NCBI GenBank assembly: GCA_037952775.1
Contig: JBANAY010000003.1
Location: forward strand, 27,404,001 to 27,468,000
Length of the DNA: 64,000 nucleotides
From: Clonostachys chloroleuca
Taxonomy: Eukaryota; Ascomycota; Sordariomycetes; Hypocreales; Bionectriaceae
Reading direction: 5' to 3'
In this document: positions 48,436-57,445 of the stretch, one piece after another
Numbering within the stretch: position 1 is the stretch's first letter
Layout of the letters: each line of letters begins with the position of its first letter
Translations under genes and position numbers: made by a program
The notes under the pieces: generated by a model
The model's database searches: none
Told to the model about the DNA's origin: nothing
What the model saw: only the letters and a program-made list of their open reading frames with translations

Positions 48436-49305
48436 ATGGCTACTCGGGCGATAGTAGTGGGCGGAACGAGTGGCATAGGCTATGCAATGGCCTGCCGAGT
48501 CGCTGCAGAAGGGGGCTCAGCCAAAGTCATCATCAGCGGCCGCACAAAACCAGAAAAGATACCATATCCTAACATGGAATTCCGGCCTCTTGATGCAACG
48601 TCCATGTCCCAGATCAAGAAGTACACTGATACATTCAAATCCGTTCCTGACCGAGAGCTGGACCTTCTCATCATGTCCCAGGGCATCATGTCCATGGCTG
48701 GAAGAACCGAAGTGGAGGGTATCGACCGAAAGATGGCATTGCACTACTATGGAAAGCAATTGCTCATCCGTGAGCTTCTTCCAATACTCAAGGCAGACGG
48801 CAAGGTCATTATTGTGTATGATGGCAAAACTGGCAACCCTAACAAGCTACTATGGAATGATTTGGACTTGAAACGGCATTACAGCCTCAGCACTGCAGCG
48901 AATAACTGTATGGTGATGAACGACATCATGATTCAGCATTATGCTTCCTCTCAACAGCAGGATACAAAGGATGGGAAAAGGCGACATTTTGTCCATGCTT
49001 ACCCCGGCGGCGTTGATACAGGTCTTCTAAGGAATCTTCCGTGGTATCTTCAGGCTCTGGCTCGTACTCTAGCTCCTTTGATTACCGTGACACCGGACAC
49101 ATGCGCTCAATATCTACTCAATGGGGTTTCTGAACGCGCCACAGCAGCAGCAGCAGCTGATGCCGAGGGTGAGGTAAAATATTGGAGCAACATCGACAAC
49201 AAGGGGCGTTTAATTACGGACAAGGCAGTCTGGAATGAGGAACAAATGAACACAGTGGCGAATCACACTTGGAATCTGATTGATGAAGCAATTAAGTCTG
49301 GTTGA
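48436..49305 (+). CDS. Atypical short-chain dehydrogenase/reductase
   Basis: Single exon, 289 aa from ATG 48436 (MATRAIVVGG), chosen because the Rossmann strand begins at once. Cofactor motif GGTSGIGYAMA is at residues 9-19, and ISGRTKPEK gives an Arg favouring NADP. LLIMSQGIMSM replaces the usual NNAG segment. The region expected to hold the YxxxK catalytic pair reads HYSLSTAANNCMVMND, with Tyr present but Thr where Lys should be. HAYPGGVDTGLLRNLPWYL is the typical PG loop. A CAG repeat (49144-49158) encodes an Ala run near residue 240. It belongs to a divergent fungal SDR group; whether it still reduces or oxidises a carbonyl is uncertain. Probably cytosolic and co-regulated with the regulator across the shared promoter. 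Confidence 0.85.
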   Translation: MATRAIVVGGTSGIGYAMACRVAAEGGSAKVIISGRTKPEKIPYPNMEFRPLDATSMSQIKKYTDTFKSVPDRELDLLIMSQGIMSMAGRTEVEGIDRKMALHYYGKQLLIRELLPILKADGKVIIVYDGKTGNPNKLLWNDLDLKRHYSLSTAANNCMVMNDIMIQHYASSQQQDTKDGKRRHFVHAYPGGVDTGLLRNLPWYLQALARTLAPLITVTPDTCAQYLLNGVSERATAAAAADAEGEVKYWSNIDNKGRLITDKAVWNEEQMNTVANHTWNLIDEAIKSG

Positions 49306-49735
49306 TTCCAGCTGGCTGCGCCGACGGGGACGGAGCAACTCTCCATACAATACTCAAACGGGTAATTTCTCAACGGCACGCTGAGGCTGAGATAATGTTA
49401 TAATTAGATAGAGACTTCCTATTTAGAAAGGTAGATGTATAAACTAGCCGGAAATGGATGATTTCGCGCCAGGCGCGATTTGATGAGATAGACGGCCTAA
49501 TTATCAAGTGCAGAGATGTGCATGACCATGTCAAACTTCGGTTTAGTCTCAATTCATGCAGCAAAATGAAGAAGGCTCAAAATTAAGACCAGGAGCTGTA
49601 ATCAGCAGGATGAGTTACAAGTTGCTATAAAAGCGGTGTCAGGTCAATTAGGTCGTCCCTCACAACACTGCTTTCAACCCACAACTACAACAAGCACAAC
49701 CAAACGACTTGGATACCATTCGCCTACGAGCCAAC
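49306..49735. promoter_or_regulatory. Intergenic with EthD-gene promoter
   Basis: TATAAAAG at 49626-49633 lies about 103 nt before the EthD gene start codon, with the CA-rich leader (CACAACTACAACAAGCACAACC) expected of a fungal 5' untranslated region. No gene recognised. Confidence 0.5.
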
Positions 49736-50356
49736 ATGAGACTCATTAACCTTCTCGCTCTACTGCCTCTCGTCGCTGCCCGGGGTTCTCATACTTGCTC
49801 CAACAAAAATCAGAATGCCACCACCCCTTTGGTTCCCGAAGATTGCTGCTGCATGACTTACAAGGCCGCCTGCACGATGAACATGGAGCGAGTCTATCAC
49901 GTCAAACTTTTCTACAACCGCAAGCAAGGCATCACACCCGAGGAGTTCAACAGATACTGGGCCTACAACCATGCAGCCCTTGCCACTCCTTTTCACCTAC
50001 GACTTGGAGTTGTGAAGTACTCCCAGGTAAGCGCCCCCTTGGAGTTGATGATTTGTCTGTTAAGTTGATTATACTAATTGAACTCTTTTGTGTAGTATCA
50101 TTCCACCCCAGAACTCCGCGATCTTGGGCGCGTCGAGGGTGCAGCTCCCATTCTTGAATTCGATGGAGCGGCAGAGTTTTGGGTACACAATTTGGAGACA
50201 CTGCAGGCCATGGCCAACGATAAAGAGTATATTACCAAGATCCAACCAGACGAAGCGAATTTCATGGACTTGGAGTCTGCTAGGATGATTATTGGTGTAG
50301 ACTACATTGTCGTGGAGCACCAGAATGCAGTACAGCAGCATGGGCGCATGTTCTGA
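49736..50356 (+). CDS. EthD-domain protein with apparent signal peptide
   Basis: Exons 49736..50026 and 50096..50356 with a 69-nt intron (ATACTAATT branch) give 183 aa. The EthD (dimeric alpha-beta barrel) domain starts near residue 49: VYHVKLFYNRKQGITPEEF, YWAYNHAAL, then across the splice VVKYSQYHSTPEL, FDGAAEFWVHNLE and the closing ARMIIGVDYIVVEHQ. Family members act as small cyclases, dehydratases or decarboxylase-type helpers in aromatic or polyketide metabolism, or in ether degradation. Ahead of it lies MRLINLLALLPLVAARG, a good signal peptide, then a cysteine-rich linker (CSNK, EDCCCM, AACTMN). If translation instead starts at MTYKAAC or MERVY the protein would be cytosolic like its relatives. 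The TATA box fits the upstream start. Confidence 0.8.
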
Positions 50357-51421
50357 GTAGAATTAGTTCGATAGGCTTTACTTAAGCGAGGGGAGAGCGA
50401 GCTTAGCATGAAAATCACGAAGGTCAGCCGGAGAGGCATGGTGGTAGATATCATTGTTGATTTAGTCCTTTGAGTCTAGGTCACAATATAACATCTGATT
50501 GCATAAGAAAATTGCTTCCTCTGAAAAGGAAGTGAAATAAGTATCTTCAATTGAAGTTGAACAAAAACTCTCAACTAATTGTCATTGTCGGCTAGGTAAC
50601 TTGTGTTTTGGGAGTATGTGAAATATTAATCACCCAAACCTAGTTATGTACTTTGAATGCGAGGAGACTTCCACCAATACTATAACAGAATTTGATCTCA
50701 TCTATATCGTTTTCGATAGATTGATCGAGATGAAGAAATTGACATTAAATATTTCGCGAGTAGCACCGAAATATATGGAAGCTCAGAAGCATCCTATCCA
50801 CCATGATGAGGGCCGGGCAAGGCAGAGCCCAGCTAGATTGAATCAGCCAGAAATTTGAGGCTCAAAACGTCAAGTGCATTCTCCGACTTTGTTCAGTCCA
50901 ATATTTCGGCTATCTTCTTGCCAGAACAGGGACTAACAACGCCTTCCTTCGAAGATTTACACTTGACAGATACCAACGCAGTTGATGATGAGAACACCAG
51001 ACACCACCCAAACCGGTCAGCCAATCGGAAGGCGGCATTTCCATCGGGCCCGAAGCCGATCGGCCTCCAAGCAAGTCAGCCCAATTATCAACCATTCTGT
51101 CCCATACTGCGTCACCATATTGAGCTGAATGTTACGAGATTCTCGGAATGTATACGTCACATACGCCGCTAGAATTATCGTTGGTCGATTCAGGTGACAT
51201 TCTGGGTCGCTGGCCTTGATAGCGTACAGTTCTCCACCACCATCCGGGTTCTTGGTGTGTCCGTCTATATTGTTCGGACAAGTTCAAAGTCCGACTTTCT
51301 TGTAGTTCCTAGGCCTACGATTCTTATATAATTCAAACAGTAGCACCCGTTGTTGCTCAGATCCCCTTTTAGCATACTACCACCCAAAGAACAAGCAATC
51401 ATCCAAGGCAACTAAGCCATC
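50357..51421. promoter_or_regulatory. Intergenic with second monooxygenase promoter
   Basis: About 1 kb. Open frames 50646-50858 and 50855-51172 (+) have no recognised features. A TATATAAT box at 51325-51332 lies about 95 nt before the FAD monooxygenase start codon. Confidence 0.45.
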
Positions 51422-52848
51422 ATGCCTCCCCCAAAAATCCTCATTGTGGGTTGTGGTATCGCAGGTCCGACATTGGCGTCGTTTCTTTTACTATCCGATG
51501 TCCCTCCCTCTCAAAAACCTCACATCACCATCTTGGAACGTGAAGCAAAGGGGAGGGCTCACACCTGCGCGGCCAAAACATTGACATCCGTGGCGCAGGA
51601 GTGACCATCATCCGCAAGCTCGGGCTCGAGGCACAAATCAGAGCTGCCACCACTGGTGAAGAAGGCGTCCAGCTTGTCGATGAGAATAATACAGTCTGGT
51701 CACAGCGCGGTGTTGATAAAACGGGCACAATACAGTCGGGGACAGCCGATATCGAGATTCTCAGAGGCAGACTTTCTGAGCTTTGCTGGAAAAATAGTCA
51801 GAGAATTAGCGCCGAAGCGGAAGCGGGCGGTGCCCGAGGAATTGAGTATATATTCGGGGATTGTCTCAGAGAGATAAAGCAAAAAGACGATAAGGTTCAC
51901 GTGCTCTTGGCCAAGAGCGGAGAGAGAAGAATCTTTGATCTCATCGTTGGGGCCGACGGTATGCAAAGCCGGACTCGAAAACTGGTCTGGGGCGAAGAGG
52001 GAGAAAAGGAACGGTTGAAGCCGATCGGGATGTATGCTGGCTTCTTCAGTATCCCACGGGAGGATCACGACGGCAATTGGCGAAGATGGTTCCATGCTCC
52101 CGACAGGCGAGGGATAATGATCCGTCCGGATGGTGTAGGAGCGAGGTCCACAATCTTCATGTATGTGGTGAATGACAAGGACCCCAGATTTCTGGAGGTT
52201 GCGAACAAGGGCAATGGCAACGCGCAGGCTCAGAAGGCACTTCTGGAGGAATATTTCAAAGATGCTGGCTGGGAATGTGAGAGAATCATACGAGAGATGA
52301 AGGTGACAGATGATTTCTACTATGACACAGTCTCCCAGGTCAAGATGGATACTTGGAACAAGGGGCGAGTGGTGCTTCTGGGTGATGCAGGGTGAGTTCT
52401 TCCCAAGTCTCGTTCGTTATTTGACAGCTCTTACTAACAGTTGCAAAGTTACTGTGCCTCTCCCATTTCGGGAATGGGCACAACTCTGGCTTTCAGCGCA
52501 GCTTATAAGCTAGCAGGCTATCTCCAGACATATATCAAGGGAGAGAGTAGCGATCCGTTCTCTTCACTTGTGAAGTACAATGAACAGATGCGACCAATAG
52601 TCGAGGATGCGCAACAGTTGGCACCTGGCCAGCCACATGTTTACAACCCCGAGACAGCTTGGGGCATCTGGATTCTGCATGTTCTTGTCTTCTCACTGTC
52701 ATACACCAGAATTCTTTTCATTGTCACCAAGTTCTTTGGGAGAATTCTGCATTTGGGGCCACAGGCGGCAGACTATGTTCCTGTTGAAGAGTTTGGCTTT
52801 AAGGACATGTCACAATGGGAGGTAGATGATGCCGGAAGGAAGAGATAA
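51422..52848 (+). pseudogene. FAD-dependent monooxygenase, one frameshift
   Basis: Exons 51422..52391 and 52449..52848 (57-nt intron in phase). KILIVGCGIAGPTLASFLL is the amino-terminal FAD motif and ITILERE the end of strand two. Near 51551 the frame must change by one lost base in the GGGG run to continue into SHLRGQNIDIRGAGVTIIRK; otherwise translation stops at 51602. The rest is open: LIVGADGMQSRTRK (NAD(P)H/FAD contact), then RVVLLGDAG joined to YCASPISGMGTTLAFSAAYKLAG, the third motif. With the shift it would give about 456 aa, including a hydrophobic C-terminal helix (ILHVLVFSLSYTRILF). It resembles TetX/salicylate-hydroxylase-like hydroxylases of secondary metabolism. Exon one length (970 nt) is off phase by exactly one. 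Recent inactivation or a homopolymer sequence error. Confidence 0.82.
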
Positions 52849-53398
52849 ATCGCGTGTCGACTTAAGCTAGTGTTTCCATTTATGTATAGACTAGGCTCAT
52901 TCCTCTCATGTTCTAGTTAGGATTTCTCGACTCTTCGCTTTAGCCAACAAATATCCATGAATTGTTAATTTAGAGACAGACTCAATCTTCCGTTTCATCC
53001 TAAGACCAGTCAAGACTGAAGAAAATGAAACGCAATAGGGGTTCCTCTGTGGCAGTTTGACCGGTGGGATCAAGTCCACGGTCAGTCGGGGGAAACCGTT
53101 TTTACCCAGATTGAAATTAATCAAAGAAGCGACTAATCTGAAATCATTGCAATATGTGTAGATTTACATCGAGTCTTTTCATCGCCGGAGGGCTGTTCAC
53201 CGTTTAAAGCTTTACACGAAACACAGGGCTTAATTGGCCTGTCCGAAGTCCTCAGTCGTGTCCATCAATCACCGGTTGTTTTATTTGCAGAAAATATTCA
53301 GCCCTTTTTTCCTTGCATAGTTATGGACCACTGAGGCATATGAGATATGAGACTGAATGGTACTATTTCCTTGTTGAACAGTCGAGAAACACGACCGA
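52849..53398. other. Intergenic, nothing recognised
   Basis: About 550 AT-rich nt without features I can support. Confidence 0.5.
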
Positions 53399-53709
53399 TT
53401 ATGGCCCAAAAGGTCCAACCTCGACGGCGAATCGATCATGATTACTAGAGAGCATTAGCATTATATGTGCAGAGGCAGGTCGCAAAAAGACCAATTCAGC
53501 ATTATCGACAGCTTTTTTGGGGTCTTCTAGAGCAAATTGCTTGCAAAGTTCAACACCATATCCATGGTCGCTCGTGCCAAGCACATCCCGCAAGTGTGTG
53601 GCTTCATGAATGAGTGTACTATTACACATTAAAACGTCTTCCTTAGATAGACGACAGGGAAGCGAGAAGTGACGAGGTGAAAAGATAGATCTCCAGTATA
53701 CTTGAGGTC
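53399..53709 (-). pseudogene. M35-type metallopeptidase fragment
   Basis: Minus-strand translation gives VYWRSIFSPRHFSLP, then LIHEATHLRDVLGTSDHGYG and KKAVDNAE. The HEATH zinc motif followed by the Asp/His-Gly-Tyr loop is the catalytic centre of deuterolysin/M35-like secreted peptidases. A CCACAG acceptor at about 53710 precedes it, but I find no amino-terminal domain upstream on this strand. After DNAE the frame appears to slip and loses the family C-terminus. Only about 100 codons remain, so it is a remnant. Confidence 0.55.
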
Positions 53710-55280
53710 TGTGGATTACTGGTCAATTCACTCCACTGCGAACGATGACCAGTTGCTGGCCATCCGGTAAAATATACGCTGCAAATCTTGACATCTCCAT
53801 ACATGTTTCCAACATATGCAAGTATGACACTGCTCTGGCAGGAAAAATCGTTGGTAAACGTTGTTGCGAGATCGGGTGCGGATTTCTATCCCGGATTTTT
53901 GGTATACCTCAACTCATTGAAGACAAGCGTCTCCCGACTAACCCATACGGTGACATCAAAGAGGACGTCGGCAACAATGCATCTGACTTTGATGTTCACA
54001 TGTCGCTCCCGTTGGGCATTAATATCACCGTGAAGCTATCTTTTGTTGACACCACGACACCCTTTACCATCAACTCTGTTAGCTTGGGTTTCATCAATAT
54101 CGCATAAGTATATCCACAGAGGTAAGGATTGCATTCTTGCCATATTATACTCGTTCCGAGTGGTAATACATGCTGCTAACTCATAGCAGCCATCCGACAG
54201 ACCTCTAGTAATAGGGCAGATTCGCGGTCATGGTAGTCACTCCCGAACACCTCTCGTATCCTCTAGGGATCTGTATCTTGGACAACTATACATCGGGATG
54301 TTACAGAAAAGGGCAAACTACTCGTACCAAGGAAACGTTTCGCCGGTGATGGTATCCTTCTCGACGGCGGCAGCGCAGCTAGGTATTGAGTCTATCTCAT
54401 CATGCTGTACTTGTATCTAGGACATCCTCACGCAGCTTTCAATGATCGTACTGAGTGTTTAACAAGAAAAGAGAATATGTTGATGTGATAGTCCAAGCCA
54501 TCTTTAAACTCTCAGGTAGTTAGTAGAGTTGAGTCTACCGCCCGCTATATCAAGGAGTGGCCAAATGGTGGCCAAATGGATGACCGTCCAAGCACAGATG
54601 TAACCACCAAACCCACAGAGAGCTATCGAAGCCGCGGGTGCTAAACAACAGATTAGCAGGCCATCAATTAAGGCCTTTTGACTATCTTACTAAAATAACA
54701 CATCTTTTGACAATTGTATCATGATATTTGTCACGGAGAGGTCGCAAGCACCGGGGATCGCGTTCTAAGGGAAACATGAAAGTCAATAAGCTCCTAATCA
54801 CTTAAGAGGGAATATTTGAACTATCTATAGGAGAGGTCCTTTATGAACGTCATACCCTGGCCTTGTCAATCCATCTACCCTTCGTCATATCATCCTTGCA
54901 ATAAGCTGTCACAGCAGTAGTGCAAGGGAGGAGATCCAAGTCCGTCAAAACTGGGATCAAACGAGCATGAAAATCCAGGTCTGTGTGTGCTTTGGAGGGA
55001 GCAAAAGGCCAATTCTTACTTCTTTGCTCATCAGGATCGGCTTGCCAAGCCTCATGATGTACTTAGATCACGGTAACCTCGATTCATATCTCTTTGCTAT
55101 ATGGTGGTAGATGGTATAGCTGACTATTGATATGGACATAATCTGTACTATTACAACAGTTAGAGGCTCTTCAGAATGCCATCAATAGAGGAGAGAGGAG
55201 GATGATAGAGTGTTATCTACGTAGCAAGTCAATGGTGCGAGAGCATAGCAATATAAGCAGTATAGCAACGCAGGTCCATC
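53710..55280. other. Gene-poor stretch
   Basis: An open frame at 53745-54107 (+, 120 codons) has a plausible beta-rich end but no family I know. The rest (54.1-55.28 kb) is AT-rich without recognised features. Confidence 0.4.
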
Positions 55281-55400
55281 ACATACGGCCATACCCATTC
55301 GAGAACACGCGATCCCGTCCGCTCTCGCCTAGTTAAACGGATGAGGGGTGGATTAGTAGTTGGGTCGGTGACGACCAGCGAATACCCGCTGTTGTATGTT
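55281..55400 (+). rRNA. 5S rRNA gene, variant type
   Basis: 120 nt starting ACATACGGCCATACC and ending GCTGTTGTATGTT, followed by a T run (55399-55407) suitable for RNA polymerase III termination. Ends pair as helix I (ACATAC with GTATGT). The core retains AACAC...GATCCCGTCCGC, AGTTAA, AGTAGTTGGGT-GGTGAC-ACCAGCGAATACC, as in ascomycete 5S. Helix II sequence (CCCATTCG with CGGATGAGGG) differs from the common ascomycete type (GGGTGTGG with CCACACGCC) but still pairs, allowing a G-U and a bulge. It therefore looks like a functional divergent 5S class. Fungal 5S genes are normally dispersed singly, as here. Confidence 0.82.
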
Positions 55401-55489
55401 TTTTTTTCTATTTTTTCCTGCTGTTATTTTACTATTTGTTGGCGTCGTGGGGCGTGGGGCATATAGCCCTCACGATAGCTTCCCTTGTC

Positions 55490-55528
55490 ACATACGACCA
55501 TACCCATTCGAAAACACGCGATCCCGTC
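55490..55528 (+). pseudogene. Truncated 5S rRNA copy
   Basis: The first 39 nt of 5S (ACATACGACCATACCC to GATCCCGTC) recur 209 nt downstream of the full gene in the same orientation, with two differences. Homology then stops abruptly and unrelated sequence (AAGAACTTGTTGAG) follows. It shares the variant helix II strand CCCATTCG, so it derives from the same 5S class. Such 5'-only 5S pseudogenes are known from Aspergillus. Confidence 0.75.
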
Positions 55529-57445
55529 AAGAACTTGTTGAGAATATACAGGTCCCTTAATACCGTTTAAAACGGTTCTCTATTAACACAACCCCTCCTT
55601 TAATTAGAGCCTTCTGTGTAGTGTAGAGTCTTATGTCTGATCTCAGCATCCAGTAAATAGAGGCGGTCTCTAATTACGTCCCCTCGCATAGAACGAACAC
55701 ATTCCGTGGACTATAAACAGACGGAGGCTCAAGGCAATCAACGCGCCGATGGCAAATCAAGGACGTTACAGTCGTGCGCGCGATGTGGTCGTAAATTAAT
55801 CCCTCGTAGGCGTTTATGTGGTGTTGATGCTGCATACTCAGGACACACCCCTGGCCCGGATCGTATGTTCCAGTCTAACCATGCACACGTGACTTGCCAT
55901 CCTTTCTGACCTACGTGTCCTTTTGACCCATGCATCTTTTCTGACCCATGCACGCGTGACTTGCCATCCTTTCCGACCCATGCTGTAAGGAATCGATATC
56001 GTAATGGTTTATCAGTGACCAATGTAATACGAGATCAATTAATAATATGGGTCAGATCTGAATACAAGACGTGGGACGAGATCTCTCCACTCCTGGCTCA
56101 GGGGAAGATCGAGTAGCACGTGTTAGCGCACGTGCACGCGGTACCCTTTACGCGTGTCAAGCCATGCCGACACGTGATTACGTGAGTCCTTGGCACATGC
56201 AACCTGTCTGGTCTAGGACCCGACTAGCCCCTCCCTCCATGCCGCTGTGCCCACAGCTGCCCAATTAGTAACCCGATCGAACAAACGCCTCTCAAAACAC
56301 ATGCACGGCGTAAGTAAATGATCTCGCCGGCATCAAACCAAAACAGCCCCTTAGTCGTGACAATAGAAATTCATTGAATGATGGGTGGCCTCCTTTGAAT
56401 TCAAGAGGGAGTTCAAGTATATGCAGTCTCGCTTCGAACTATTTTGCCAAGATCTGCTTGACCTCGCCCCTCAAACTCATGGGCTAGGCTATAGGATTCG
56501 ATTAGTTCACATTGATCTCTTTAGTAAGATCCTATATAGCATGATCTCCTATCGAATGTGTTACATGAATAATGTCTGTAAGTAAGTCAAATTTCCGAGT
56601 AGATGAGAGACAACGGAATCAGCAGCTGCAAATCATTCAATTCAAGTATGCTTGCCTGAGTACTTTGGCTTGTTACTAGAGCAGTAGCTAGTTTCAATAT
56701 ATATAGATATGGTGGCTAGTGATTGTTCAACAATTTTTCATACAGACACATTTTATCTTTTAGATTAGGCGTAAACCGTACTAGCATTCTAAAACCTGCT
56801 AGTCGCGGAGGTGAAGGAAATCAACTTAGTGAGTCCTTTACTAAATATTCTGTGACAAGTAAGCTGGCTTCGAGAAGTAGGTCATGAAAGAAGCACATAC
56901 AAACCAGATTCTTTCTTGTCAATGCAGACCTTTGTACTCATGAGCAACACCGGCTGCTTTGAACCATGTGCCGGAAAGATGTCACTGAAAATAGGGCTCG
57001 TTTGTTTTATGAATGATTTGATTGTATAACTAGCAAAATTACAGATTCTAAATTAGCCACTGCCTTTATAGATTTAATTCGGGAGTACTTGCACATGCTT
57101 TCTCGTCAGTCTTCTCCCTCGTATGGGGGTTCAGTTTGGGAGGAAGCTCAACAAAATTCAGGCCAGGCCAGCTCGTTGCAGACCGACCTGCGAGTCTTGC
57201 CGTCATCTCCTTGACCGGGCATCTAAATAACAGTGACTTTCTGCAGGCTCCTCAAACGCGCTCCTTTTCTTCCCACCCTAGCTTCCTTCCACCCTCCCCA
57301 CGATCAAATCGGCCCCTGGAGGTTGCATATACGTGTATGAATATCGATTTAATCATATCAATTAGAGTATGGCCTCGACCGTTTAGCATTTTACTGCTTT
57401 ACATTTGCCTCTAAGGCCGGCCTATTCAGGGCGAGGACGATTCTT
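55529..57445. other. Gene-poor stretch with short repeats
   Basis: No gene recognised in about 1.9 kb. It contains the direct repeat at 55879-55983 listed separately and three CACGTG palindromes within 60 nt (56117-56122, 56129-56134, 56171-56176). From 56.3 to 57.1 kb it is AT-rich and featureless. Confidence 0.5.
55879..55983 (+). repeat. Imperfect direct repeat
   Basis: A unit CCATGCACACGTGACTTGCC plus ATCCTTTCTGACC (55879-55911) recurs at about 55947-55979 with two differences, offset by about 69 nt; a partial third block (GACCCATGCATCTTTTCTGACCC) lies between. Tandem-like low-copy repeat of unknown origin. Confidence 0.7.

Noticed and set aside
53745..54107. 120-codon plus-strand open frame
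   Set aside because: Plausible composition but no recognised family and no clear promoter or introns; kept only as a note.
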